This document shows, piece after piece, positions 51,532 through 60,464 of a stretch of DNA of 64,000 bases. The notes below the pieces were generated by a model. It had not been told where the DNA came from. It saw only the letters and a program-made list of their open reading frames with translations, and searched no databases. This DNA comes from Rhodobacteraceae bacterium UBA6213 (GTDB lineage Bacteria; Pseudomonadota; Alphaproteobacteria; Rhodobacterales; Rhodobacteraceae). The position numbers and the translations under genes were made by a program. The DNA lies in the NCBI GenBank assembly GCA_002421605.1, contig DISJ01000016.1, positions 39,034-103,033 of the forward strand, given 5' to 3'. Each line of letters starts with the position of its first letter. Position 1 is the first letter of the stretch.

Positions 51532-54056
51532 GGCTATCGCTGCGGATCGCGCAGCGCGAACTGCGCGGCGGCATCGCCGGGTTTCGCGTGTTTCTACTGT
51601 GCTTGATCCTTGGGGTGGCGGCCATCGCGGCGGTCGGCACCGTGCGCGCGGCGATTCAAGCAGGGCTTGATGCGCAGGGGGCCGAGTTGCTGGGTGGCGA
51701 TGCACAGCTGGAGTTCAGCTATCGCGCTGCAACCGAGGACGAGCGCGCCTGGATGGCAGAGCGCAGCACCGCACTATCGGAAATTATCGATTTTCGCTCG
51801 ATGCTGGTGCTGGGCGAGGGTGATACGGCCGAGCGTGGGCTGACAATGGTCAAGGCGGTTGACGGCGCGTATCCGCTGATCGGCGCGGTCGAGCTGGACC
51901 CACCGATGCCTTTTACCGAGGCGTTGGCAGGAGTGGATGGGGTGCCGGGGATCGTGGTCGACGGCGTTTTGGCCGACCGCATCGGGCTGAAGGTCGGCGA
52001 TCAGGTAAAGCTTGGCGTGAACCGCTTTGTGGTGTCTGCGCGGCTGGTGCACGAGCCTGACAGCGCCTCTGGCGGGTTCGGATTTGCGCCCCGCACGATT
52101 GTTGCTGCTTCGGAGCTTGTCGGGTCTGGACTGCTTGAGCCGGGGTCGATGTATTCGACCGCTTACCGGCTGATGCTGCCCCAGGGTACAGACCTTGCTG
52201 CGCTGCGCACAGAGGCGCGCGCACATTTCGAGGGTGCGGGGATGCGCTGGCAAGACAGCCGCCGCGCCTCGCCGGGGGCAGAGATCTTTGTCGACCGGAT
52301 TGGGTCGTTTCTGGTGCTGGTAGGGCTTGCCGGGCTTGCCGTGGGCGGGGTGGGCATTTCGGCAGCGGTGCGCGACTGGATGGAGCGCAAGACCGAAACT
52401 ATCGCTACGTTGAAGGCGCTTGGGGCGAGCGGCGGGCTGATACTGGAAATATTTGCGCTGCAACTGGCCGTGTTGACAGTGCTGGGCATCGGTTTAGGGC
52501 TGCTGATCGGTGCGGGCGGTCCGATGCTTGCCGCGCCGCTGATCGCGCGGGTCATGCCGATTCCGGTGGTGTTTGCACTGGCGCCGCGGGCGTTGGCGGA
52601 GGCCGCCGTTTACGGCGCGCTGGTGGCGGCGCTGTTTACGCTTTGGCCGTTGGGGCGGATGCGCGCGGTGCAAGCCGCGGCGCTTTTTCGTGACCTTGGG
52701 CCGGGGCGGCGGGCGCTGCCTTCACGTGGAGTGATCGGCTTCAGCGCAGCTATTCTGGCGGCGCTGGTGGCGGCGTCGGTCTATTTTGCCGGGGTGCCAT
52801 CGCTGGCGCTTGGAACGCTGGGCGGAATCGCGGGTGCACTTTTACTGCTGGCAGGGGCGGCGCTGTTGCTGCGCCGCGCGGCGCGGACGGCTGCACGCGG
52901 GCGCATGGTGCAGGGTAGGCCGGGTGTGCGGGCGGCTTTGGCCGCAATTGGCGGGCCGCGCAGCGAAGCGGTGGCGGTTGTCATGTCGCTGGGCCTTGGC
53001 CTTTCGGTGCTGGCAGCGGTGGGGCAGGTTGACGCGGGCCTGCGCTCTGCGATCCAGAATGATCTGCCCGCGCGCGCGCCTGCTTATTTTGTGATCGATA
53101 TCCAACCTGACCAGCTAGAGCCGTTCAAAGAGCGGCTCGCGGCTTTTCCCGAGGTGACGCGGGTCGATACCGCGCCGATGCTGCGCGGTGTCATCACCGA
53201 AATCAACGGGCGCCCGGCGCGCGATGTGGCGGGCAATCATTGGGTGCTGAGCGGCGATCGGGGCGTAACTTATGCCGACGAAATGCCCGCTGACACTCGA
53301 ATCGTGGCGGGGCAGTGGTGGGAGGTAGGCTATGACGGGCCGCCGCAAGCCAGCGTTGCCGCAGAGGAAGCGGGCGAATTGGGGCTGGTGCTGGGTGACC
53401 ATTTGACGGTCAACGTGCTCGGGCGCGATATCGTCGCCGAGATCACCTCGTTCCGCGAGGTCGATTTTTCGACCGCCGGCATCGGTTTTGTGCTGAGCCT
53501 GAATGCGGCGGCACTCTCTGGTGCACCGCACAGCAACATTGCCACCATCTACGCCCCGCCCGAGGCTGAGGCGGCAATTTTGCGCGATATCGGCGCAGCC
53601 TTCCCCAACATCACTGCAATCCGCATCCGTGATGCGATTGAGCAGGTGACGCGGGCACTGGATGCCATCGCGCAGGCCACTGCCTTGGCGGCGGGCATAA
53701 CCTTGGCCACTGGTCTGGTGGTGTTGATCGGCGCTGCGGCTGCGGGCGAGCGGGCGCGAGCTTGGGAGGCTGCGATACTGAAGGTGCTGGGGGCGACGCG
53801 CGGGCGCATCCTTGCCTCTTTCGCGCTGCGCGCGGCCCTTATGGGCACGGCCGCAGGGCTGTTAGCAATCGGCGTGGGCGCGGCCGCCGGTTGGGCGGTG
53901 CTGACGTTGGTGATGAAGGCCGAATACCATTTTGCGTTGGTCCCAGCGTTAGTAATCGTGCTGGGCGGTTTGGCCACGACACTGGGCGCAGGTGCGCTGT
54001 TTGCACTGCGGCCACTGGCGGCGCGGCCTGCCGAAGTGTTGCGCGCGCGGGATTGA
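51528..54056 (+). CDS. ABC transporter permease (FtsX-like, YbbP family)
   Basis: 842 residues with the YbbP layout: an N-terminal helix (about 17-37), a large periplasmic domain, three helices with a FtsX repeat (about 265-400), a middle pair, a second periplasmic domain and a final FtsX repeat (about 715-835, ending LFALRPLAARPAEVLRARD). Paired with the ATPase upstream; together with a TesA-like esterase this locus resembles E. coli tesA-ybbAP, thought to move lipid or peptide-like products across the envelope; the cargo is not known. Confidence 0.92.
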   Translation: MRLSLRIAQRELRGGIAGFRVFLLCLILGVAAIAAVGTVRAAIQAGLDAQGAELLGGDAQLEFSYRAATEDERAWMAERSTALSEIIDFRSMLVLGEGDTAERGLTMVKAVDGAYPLIGAVELDPPMPFTEALAGVDGVPGIVVDGVLADRIGLKVGDQVKLGVNRFVVSARLVHEPDSASGGFGFAPRTIVAASELVGSGLLEPGSMYSTAYRLMLPQGTDLAALRTEARAHFEGAGMRWQDSRRASPGAEIFVDRIGSFLVLVGLAGLAVGGVGISAAVRDWMERKTETIATLKALGASGGLILEIFALQLAVLTVLGIGLGLLIGAGGPMLAAPLIARVMPIPVVFALAPRALAEAAVYGALVAALFTLWPLGRMRAVQAAALFRDLGPGRRALPSRGVIGFSAAILAALVAASVYFAGVPSLALGTLGGIAGALLLLAGAALLLRRAARTAARGRMVQGRPGVRAALAAIGGPRSEAVAVVMSLGLGLSVLAAVGQVDAGLRSAIQNDLPARAPAYFVIDIQPDQLEPFKERLAAFPEVTRVDTAPMLRGVITEINGRPARDVAGNHWVLSGDRGVTYADEMPADTRIVAGQWWEVGYDGPPQASVAAEEAGELGLVLGDHLTVNVLGRDIVAEITSFREVDFSTAGIGFVLSLNAAALSGAPHSNIATIYAPPEAEAAILRDIGAAFPNITAIRIRDAIEQVTRALDAIAQATALAAGITLATGLVVLIGAAAAGERARAWEAAILKVLGATRGRILASFALRAALMGTAAGLLAIGVGAAAGWAVLTLVMKAEYHFALVPALVIVLGGLATTLGAGALFALRPLAARPAEVLRARD

Positions 54057-54072
54057 CCCGCGCGCGATAGAA

Positions 54073-54513
54073 CTAAAGTGAAAGGTGACGCACTCGCGCG
54101 CCCCATTCGATAGCGGCCGCGTGCAACCGGTCGAGCATTAGCTCATCTCGGATTTCTTCAAGCAGGCGCAACTCGCCCTCGCGGATGGTGCCATCGGCGG
54201 CGGCCACGTCGCAAGCAAGTGCATAGGCGGTTTCAAAATATTTCTCGGGCACTGCGTCGCGCACAAGGCCAAACAGCGCATCGAGCCCGTCTTCCTCTTC
54301 GAACAGCGCATAGACGGTTTTTGCCACGCGCTGGATGCGGTCGATGTCGTAGGTGGCGAATATCGGCATGTGATTCACCATGCGCTCTATCGCCACCAGT
54401 TCGGCAGTGCGAATGCGTTCGTCTGAAACAGAAATGGCGACCATGACGGCCACCAGCGCGTCTTGTGCGGAAAGCGAGGCGAGAACCTGTGGCACGGGAG
54501 TATTCCTTTGCAT
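54073..54513 (-). CDS. TerB-like (tellurite resistance / DjlA-N) domain protein
   Basis: 146-residue helical protein. The TerB-type helix pattern is seen in LVAVMVAISVSDERIRTAELVAIERMV (about 20-46) and CDVAAADGTIREGELRLLEEI (about 100-120), two acidic metal-binding-like loops (SDERI, ADGTI). Single-domain TerB proteins are common and do not by themselves mean tellurite resistance. Divergent from lysK. Confidence 0.85.
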   Translation of the reverse strand: MQRNTPVPQVLASLSAQDALVAVMVAISVSDERIRTAELVAIERMVNHMPIFATYDIDRIQRVAKTVYALFEEEDGLDALFGLVRDAVPEKYFETAYALACDVAAADGTIREGELRLLEEIRDELMLDRLHAAAIEWGARVRHLSL

Positions 54514-54597
54514 AACCTACCGCAAAATATTGACGATTGCCCCCTCGTTCAATAGGGGATGCGCTGGGCACACGGGGTGCCTGCGATGAGGTGTGCG

Positions 54598-56175
54598 ATG
54601 ACTAGCCTGCGCGAAGCTGCGATGAACTCCAAAGCCTGGCCTTTCGAGGAAGCGCGTCGCGTGCTGAAACGCTACGAAAAGGCGTCTCCGACAAAAGGCT
54701 ATGTGCTGTTTGAAACCGGCTACGGGCCAAGTGGGTTGCCCCATATTGGCACCTTTGGCGAAGTCGCGCGCACCACGATGATCCGCCGTGCCTTCGAGAT
54801 TATCTCGGACATTCCAACGAAGCTCTTGTGCTTTTCGGATGACATGGACGGCATGCGCAAGGTGCCCGAAAACGTGCCAAACCGCGATATGCTGAAAGAA
54901 CATATGCAAAAACCGCTGACCGCTGTGCCGGACCCGTTCGGCCACTACGCGAGCTTTGGCGACCATAACAACGCGATGCTGCGCCGGTTCCTCGACACGT
55001 TCGGGTTTGATTACGAATTCGCCAGCGCGACCGAATACTACAAGAGCGGCAAGATGGACGAGATTTTGCTGCGCGCGGCCGAGCGGTATGACGCGATCAT
55101 GGAAATCATGCTGGCGTCGTTGCGCGAAGAGCGCCAGCAGACCTATAGCTGTTTTCTGCCGATCAGCCCCAAAACTGGCAAGGTTCTTTATGTACCGCTG
55201 ACAAATGTAGACGCCAAGGCGGGCACGATTTCTTATGTCGACGAAGATGGCGAAGAGGTGACGGTTTCGCTCACCGGTGGGCGGGTCAAGTTGCAGTGGA
55301 AACCCGATTTCGGTGCGCGCTGGGCCGCGCTGGGTGTCGATTTCGAGATGTACGGCAAAGACCATTCCACCAATACGCCGATCTATGACGGTATCTGCAA
55401 AGTTCTGGGCGGGCGCGCACCCGAGCACATGACCTATGAATTGTTCCTCGACCAGAACGGCGAGAAGATTTCGAAATCGAAAGGCAATGGCCTGTCGATT
55501 GACGAGTGGTTGACCTATGCCTCGACGGAATCGCTGAGCTATTTCATGTATCTCAAACCAAAAACCGCCAAGCGGATGTACTTTGATGTGATCCCGAAGG
55601 CAGTGGACGAGTATCACCAGCAGTTGCGTGCCTATGCGACGCAAGATGTGAGCGCACAGTTGAACAACCCGGTTTGGCATATCCACGGCGGTGACGTGCC
55701 CGAAAGCCGCATGGTGGTGCCGTTTGCGATGCTGCTGAACCTTGCCAGCGTGTCTGGGGCGAAAGACAAGGACGCGCTTTGGGGCTTTATTCGCCGCTAC
55801 GCGCCCGACGCGAGCCCCGAGACCAACCCAGATCTTGACCGCGCCGCCGAATTCGCGGTGCGCTATTTCCACGATTTTGTTGCGCCAGCGCGCACCTTCC
55901 GGCTGCCGTCAGACAAAGAGCGCGCGGCGCTTCTGGATCTGGCTGCAAGGTTGGCGGCTTGGCAGGGCGGGTTGGATGCCGAGGCGTTGCAGACGATGGC
56001 GTTTGCAGTGGGCACCGAGCATGGGTTCGAGCCGCTGCGCGATTGGTTCACTGCGCTTTACGAGGTGCTGCTGGGTGCGAGCCAGGGCCCGCGTTTTGGG
56101 GGATTCATCGCGCTTTACGGGGTGCAGGAAACGATTGCGTTGATTGAACGGGCGTTGGACGGAAAGCTGGCCTAG
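54598..56175 (+). CDS. lysK: Lysine--tRNA ligase, class I
   Basis: 525-residue class I lysyl-tRNA synthetase of the archaeal/alphaproteobacterial type; unrelated to class II LysS. HIGH-like motif HIGT (49-52) in GPSGLPHIGTFGEVARTTMI, and KMSKS-like KISKSKGNG (about 294). ATG 54598 has GAGG 6 bases upstream; in-frame ATGs at 54559 and 54586 are less likely. No class II lysS was seen in this window. Followed after 6 bases by the end of the convergent CHAD gene. Confidence 0.95.
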   Translation: MTSLREAAMNSKAWPFEEARRVLKRYEKASPTKGYVLFETGYGPSGLPHIGTFGEVARTTMIRRAFEIISDIPTKLLCFSDDMDGMRKVPENVPNRDMLKEHMQKPLTAVPDPFGHYASFGDHNNAMLRRFLDTFGFDYEFASATEYYKSGKMDEILLRAAERYDAIMEIMLASLREERQQTYSCFLPISPKTGKVLYVPLTNVDAKAGTISYVDEDGEEVTVSLTGGRVKLQWKPDFGARWAALGVDFEMYGKDHSTNTPIYDGICKVLGGRAPEHMTYELFLDQNGEKISKSKGNGLSIDEWLTYASTESLSYFMYLKPKTAKRMYFDVIPKAVDEYHQQLRAYATQDVSAQLNNPVWHIHGGDVPESRMVVPFAMLLNLASVSGAKDKDALWGFIRRYAPDASPETNPDLDRAAEFAVRYFHDFVAPARTFRLPSDKERAALLDLAARLAAWQGGLDAEALQTMAFAVGTEHGFEPLRDWFTALYEVLLGASQGPRFGGFIALYGVQETIALIERALDGKLA

Positions 56176-56181
56176 GCCCGC

Positions 56182-57033
56182 TCAGCCGCGCCAAAGCCGC
56201 CACCACCGCCGCCAGCGCGCCACCAAGGGTTTGGCGGGTTCGGCCAGAAACCGCTCTGCCAACGCGAAAATTTCGCGCTCTGCTTCGGCTTGGCGTTTCG
56301 CGCAAGTCTTGTCGAAGGCACGTACAGCCTTAGTGCGGGGCCGATCTTGCGCAATCTGTGCGCGCAGTACCGCCAGATCGTGGTGGTCGCCCAGCAGTTC
56401 GCCCAATATATCGGCGGCAGCGATATGCGGGGCCATCATTTCGGGCCAGATCGGTTCTAACAGACGTGCGTGATACCAATGTGTCTTGATGCATGCACGC
56501 CATCTGTGCAGCGACACATCGTCGTGTTTTTTCCTTAGTTTCTTCAGATGCTTACGGCAGGATGACCAAGTTGTTCGCAGGCCGCATTCAAAGGCGTCGA
56601 AGCCTTGGGCATCAAGCTGCCAGTGCCGCGCACGCACCGCAATTTCCTTTAGTGCACAGGCCACGGCGGCAAGATCGGCGGGCAGGTTTGCGAAGGTGGG
56701 TGTGGCGGTGATGCTGAAAGCGGGATCGCCGTCCGCAATCCGCGCCGCGATTTCGGCCAACACCTCGGCATCGCGGTGCGGCGCGATCTGTTGCGCCGCA
56801 TGGTGCAGCGCGGCATCCTCCGCCTTGTACGCGGCGAAATGCGGCGCGACAAGCCGCAGCAGCCCACGTATCATCTTGATATTCTTTCGGATCGCGTGCA
56901 GTTGGCCCGGCGCAGGTGCCGCCTGTGCCTGCAAGATTGCTTCGCCTAACAGCGCCGCAGCAATACGGCGGAGTGCATCGCTCGCGGTTCGGTCGTCGGG
57001 CGTTAAACTATAGGTCATGCCATATCTTTTCAT
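56182..57033 (-). CDS. CHAD domain-containing protein
   Basis: 283-residue alpha-helical protein with the CHAD pattern: HAIRKNIKMIRGLLRLV (about 52-68) and a second half with CRKHLKKLRKKHDDVSLHRWRACIKTHWYHARLLEP, the conserved histidines and basic residues that form a polyphosphate-binding pore in studied members. The C-terminus is rich in tryptophan and arginine. ATG 57033 chosen; ATG 57018 is also possible. Divergent from the beta-helix gene. Confidence 0.88.
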   Translation of the reverse strand: MKRYGMTYSLTPDDRTASDALRRIAAALLGEAILQAQAAPAPGQLHAIRKNIKMIRGLLRLVAPHFAAYKAEDAALHHAAQQIAPHRDAEVLAEIAARIADGDPAFSITATPTFANLPADLAAVACALKEIAVRARHWQLDAQGFDAFECGLRTTWSSCRKHLKKLRKKHDDVSLHRWRACIKTHWYHARLLEPIWPEMMAPHIAAADILGELLGDHHDLAVLRAQIAQDRPRTKAVRAFDKTCAKRQAEAEREIFALAERFLAEPAKPLVARWRRWWRLWRG

Positions 57034-57228
57034 GCGGGCGCACGCTGCGGTCAACTTTTGTTTAACCCCCACTGCTAGCTCTGGTTGCGCCGGGGCAAAA
57101 GGCGCCCGGCAGTCCCCAGCACGAGTATTCCCTTCTGGAGCCTGTCTTTGGTGCGCGCCCGCGCGCCGCGCGCCCCGATGCGGACCCTGCGCCGCTGGGG
57201 CGGACCGGAACACCTAAGGGGAAGCTGC

Positions 57229-59520
57229 ATGAACAAGGCGATTACCGACGGGCTGGTGCTGACACCGCCCGCATTCGATCTGGGACTTGGCGTCTGGTCG
57301 AGTGAAAATGGCACCGCGGGATCGGCCACCTATCTGGGTGCCGCCAACGCCGCACTGGTTACGGCGGACCAGGACTTTGGCAACTGCCTTGAGTTGGTGA
57401 AAACCGCGACCACCCAGAAGCTGCGCTACATGGGCCAAACCCCCATTTTGCCCGGTTGCTATTTGCGCGTGACCGCGCGCGTCAAGGTAATGAGTGGCAA
57501 TCTGCCCTCGGTGCGCATTGCTGCCTATGCGATGGGGGTGGGCGATGCGCATGTGGCGGGGCTAACGGAGGTTGGTAGCACGGTGGCGCTGACTGCCTAC
57601 GGTAAAGTGGCCACGGTGCAGGCGATCATCGGCACTGGCGCGCGTGGTGGGGTGGACATGCCTTGGGGCACGGCACCGATTTACGGCCATTTCGGGCTGG
57701 ATCTGACCGGTTCGAACAACGGCGTGGTGCGCATTGACGATATCGAGATCGAAGATATCACCTCGGCCTTTCTGCGCGACCTTATGGATTGGGTTGATGT
57801 GCGCGATTTTGGTGCGGTGGGCGACGGGCTGGCCGACGACCGCGCCGCCTTTGTGGCAGCGGATGCAGCAGCGGCGGGGCGCGAGTTGCTGGTGCCAGCC
57901 GGGGTTTACCGGATCGGCTCGAACCTTTCGATCAACACGCCCGCCCGCTTTGTGGGCACCTTAACGATGGCGGCCGATGTGCGGCTGCTGTTGCTTAAGA
58001 ACTACGATTTCCCCACCTATGCCGACGCTTTTGGCGACGAACATCTTGGCTTCAAAAAGGCGTTGCAGGCGCTGTTCTACTTCAACGATCACAACATTCT
58101 CGATCTCAAGGGGCGGCGGGTTGAGGTGAGCGAGCCGATCCAGATCAACGAACTAGCGCCGGGTCTGACGACCTTTTCCAGCCGCCGGGTTATTGCGAAC
58201 GGTCAGATGAACGCGATTGACGGCCCCGCTTGGGCGCCGAGCGTCGTAAGTTCGATTGCAACCTACGATGTTGCGCAGCCGACCACATTGGTGGCGGTGG
58301 CCAACATTGCCAATATCGCGGTGGGCTCGCACGTTACCGGCACTGGCATCGGGCGCGAGGTTTATGTGCGCGCGGTCAATGTGGGTGCGGGCACGCTGAC
58401 GCTTTCACAGCCGATGTATGGTGGCTCGGGCACGCGCACGCTGACCTTTACGCGCTATAAATACATGCTCGACTTTTCCGGCATGGACAGACTTGACCGC
58501 TTTAGCATCTGCGAGGTCGAGTTTCTCTGCAACGGTGTGGCGAGTTTTGCAATGCTGGCGCCCAGCGGCGAAACCTTTCATCTGCGCGATCTTTCGGTGA
58601 TCCGGCCGAGAGACCGCGGCGTGACCTCAATCGGGCGGGGCTGCCAAGGCATGATGATCGACCGCTGCCAGTTCCTCTCGAACGAGATGGAAGCGCGTGC
58701 GCAAGATCGCACGACCGTTGCGCTCAACATCAATGGCAATGATGTAAAGGTGCGTGACAGCCGGTTTGTGCGTTTTGCGCATTTCATGATCGCGCATGGC
58801 ACCGGGCATTTGATCGTGGGCAATCACTGGTTTCAGGGTGACAACGAAGAAAACGGCGTACGTTTTGGTGGGTTGGTGCTGACACGGCCCAACGTGCAGA
58901 CTGCGGTTACGGGCAACTACATCGATAACTCGGTGATCGAATGGACCAATGAATACGAGGTGAACCCAGACTACGCCGACCAGTATTCATTCGGCGGGTT
59001 GACGATCAGCGGCAATACCTTTGTGTCGATCGACGTGGCGCCGTGGTTCCGCTGGATTTCAGTCAAACCCTACGGCGCGGGGCATTTCATCCAGGGGCTG
59101 AACGTTTCGGGCAACGTATTTCGCGCCGTCAGCGGCAATGTCGACCGGATCGAGCAGGTCGACACGACCTTTGCCGATCTGGACTATGGCCGGATGCGCA
59201 ACATCGTGATGGAGGGCAATATCTTCAACGGTGTGGTACAATACGTTTCGAACCCGATGACGCTGGACTTCACGCAGTCTAGCGCACAGACGACTTGGAC
59301 GCTTAACCCCGGCGCGGCGCTGCCCTTTGGCGGGTGGGCACGAAATGTTGAAAGCGTGGTGACGCAAGGGATGATCGCCACCGCCGCGAACGGTCGTGTG
59401 AGCGAGATGCCCTATGTGCTGACCGAGCAAGGCACAGACAAGAAGTCAGTCAGCTTGAATTGGTCGCAGGCGGCCAAGGGGCGGGTGCAGGTCAAACTGC
59501 GGATGGACCTGCTTGCCTGA
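57229..59520 (+). CDS. Right-handed beta-helix protein (GH28/pectate-lyase-3-like)
   Basis: 763 residues. The N-terminal ~180 residues are a beta-rich module (KLRYMGQTPILPGCYLRVTARVKVM) of carbohydrate-binding type; then VDVRDFGAVGDGLADDRAAFVAA (about 189-211), the standard entry to pectate-lyase-3 helices; then repeated short strands with asparagines (GNHWF, TGNYIDN, SGNTF, SGNVF, EGNIF) typical of beta-helix turns. There is no signal peptide, as in phage tail-spike and other secreted-by-other-routes proteins. Catalytic role and substrate unknown. ATG 57229 has AAGGGGAAG upstream. A strong terminator follows. Confidence 0.85.
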   Translation: MNKAITDGLVLTPPAFDLGLGVWSSENGTAGSATYLGAANAALVTADQDFGNCLELVKTATTQKLRYMGQTPILPGCYLRVTARVKVMSGNLPSVRIAAYAMGVGDAHVAGLTEVGSTVALTAYGKVATVQAIIGTGARGGVDMPWGTAPIYGHFGLDLTGSNNGVVRIDDIEIEDITSAFLRDLMDWVDVRDFGAVGDGLADDRAAFVAADAAAAGRELLVPAGVYRIGSNLSINTPARFVGTLTMAADVRLLLLKNYDFPTYADAFGDEHLGFKKALQALFYFNDHNILDLKGRRVEVSEPIQINELAPGLTTFSSRRVIANGQMNAIDGPAWAPSVVSSIATYDVAQPTTLVAVANIANIAVGSHVTGTGIGREVYVRAVNVGAGTLTLSQPMYGGSGTRTLTFTRYKYMLDFSGMDRLDRFSICEVEFLCNGVASFAMLAPSGETFHLRDLSVIRPRDRGVTSIGRGCQGMMIDRCQFLSNEMEARAQDRTTVALNINGNDVKVRDSRFVRFAHFMIAHGTGHLIVGNHWFQGDNEENGVRFGGLVLTRPNVQTAVTGNYIDNSVIEWTNEYEVNPDYADQYSFGGLTISGNTFVSIDVAPWFRWISVKPYGAGHFIQGLNVSGNVFRAVSGNVDRIEQVDTTFADLDYGRMRNIVMEGNIFNGVVQYVSNPMTLDFTQSSAQTTWTLNPGAALPFGGWARNVESVVTQGMIATAANGRVSEMPYVLTEQGTDKKSVSLNWSQAAKGRVQVKLRMDLLA

Positions 59521-59545
59521 ACACGCCGTGGGTGGGGTGAATTGG

Positions 59546-59573
59546 GGCGGCACCGTTTGGTGCCGCCTTTTTT
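59546..59573 (+). terminator. Intrinsic terminator after the beta-helix gene
   Basis: GGCGGCACC-GTTT-GGTGCCGCC, a perfect 9-bp stem, followed by six T's. Its T run reaches the stop codon of the convergent gene. Confidence 0.92.
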
Positions 59574-60063
59574 ATGGTGCAAGGTCTTTTGCGGTCAGCT
59601 CAAACGCGCGGCCAAAACCGCCGTTCAGCAATGCGCCAGTGGGCGCAAAGTGCACAAAGCGAAAATCGGGTAGATCAACATAGACGCTCGCCTTTGGATG
59701 AAGCGTCAGCCAGTGCGCGCGCAGTCCCTTTGCCTGCGCATCGTCGGCTTCAAGAAAGTGCGCGGTCACGCTCAGGCTCAGTCGCGGGTGCGTAAGTGGG
59801 TCGCCCTTTGCCCCCGGTTCGCCAAGCAAAAGCCCGGCTTGCGGTGCCGCAGTTAGCGCGCGCGTATAAAGCGCAAGGCCCGAAACGAAAGCCAGCAACC
59901 CACCCTCTTTGGCGGGGGCCAGCGCGATGCGCGCAACATGTGGGGCCCCGCTGACCGGATGCAGCACGCCAATGGCACCAAACCTTGCACCAGCGATCAG
60001 ATCGCGTGCCAGTGTGCGGGCCGCATTGTCTGTGGTGCGGATAGGTGAGAGTGGGGCGGGCAT
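59572..60063 (-). CDS. Pyridoxamine 5'-phosphate oxidase-like (HugZ-type) protein
   Basis: 163-residue split-barrel flavin-binding fold protein. Segments RDLIAGARFGAIGVLHPVSGAPHVARIALAPA and GLLAFVSGLALYTRALTAAPQAGLLLGEPGAKGDPLTHPRLSLSV match the haem-utilisation/PPOX group, but the haem-binding C-terminal domain of HugZ is missing. ATG 60063; the frame extends to 60144 without support. Cofactor and role not established. Confidence 0.8.
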   Translation of the reverse strand: MPAPLSPIRTTDNAARTLARDLIAGARFGAIGVLHPVSGAPHVARIALAPAKEGGLLAFVSGLALYTRALTAAPQAGLLLGEPGAKGDPLTHPRLSLSVTAHFLEADDAQAKGLRAHWLTLHPKASVYVDLPDFRFVHFAPTGALLNGGFGRAFELTAKDLAP

Positions 60064-60464
60064 GGGGTTCCGGCGATGGGTCACTGATCGAGGACTAGGG
60101 TGGGGCGACATGCTTTGCAAGCTCGCGCGAGAGGCGAATCGCAACGCGTGCCACTGTCGTGGAGTGGAGCAGAAAAGTTTAGAATAGTTTTAAGTTACGA
60201 CAAAAAATCTTGCGACGTAGCGTCACTTCACCTCGGCGTGAACAGGCAAGCGATTGAAACGGTTTGCCAAATACGCATGAAGATTTGCACAATTTACACA
60301 GTTATCGCAAATTCTGTGAATAAATTTACAAAATAACTCAATTCACAAAGGGGCTTACATGAAACGCCACAAATGGTTTACAATCCAAGTGGGATGGAGG
60401 TCTCCGTGTTTTCGGAGGCGGGGGTCGCGACAAGGCAACCTTAGTGACAGGGAGGAATTTGGCT
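60064..60464. promoter_or_regulatory. Long A/T-rich control region before acs
   Basis: 401 bases without a supported gene, markedly A/T-rich from about 60180 to 60350, unlike the rest of the window. It holds a TTTGCCAAA palindrome (60263-60271), TTTGC at 60284, GCAAA at 60307, and an inverted repeat TGTGAAT (60315-60321) / ATTCACA (60341-60347). A small hairpin CTCCG/CGGAG lies near 60402. This looks like an operator region for acetate-responsive or carbon control of acs; the regulator is not identified. Confidence 0.6.

Noticed and set aside
54517..55872. A 451-codon open frame on the minus strand opposite lysK
   Set aside because: It is fully antisense to a clear lysyl-tRNA synthetase and reads as a GC-rich shadow frame without recognisable domains.
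60100..60336. A 78-codon frame in the acs control region
   Set aside because: No ribosome site, crosses a sharp change in base composition, and overlaps likely operator motifs.
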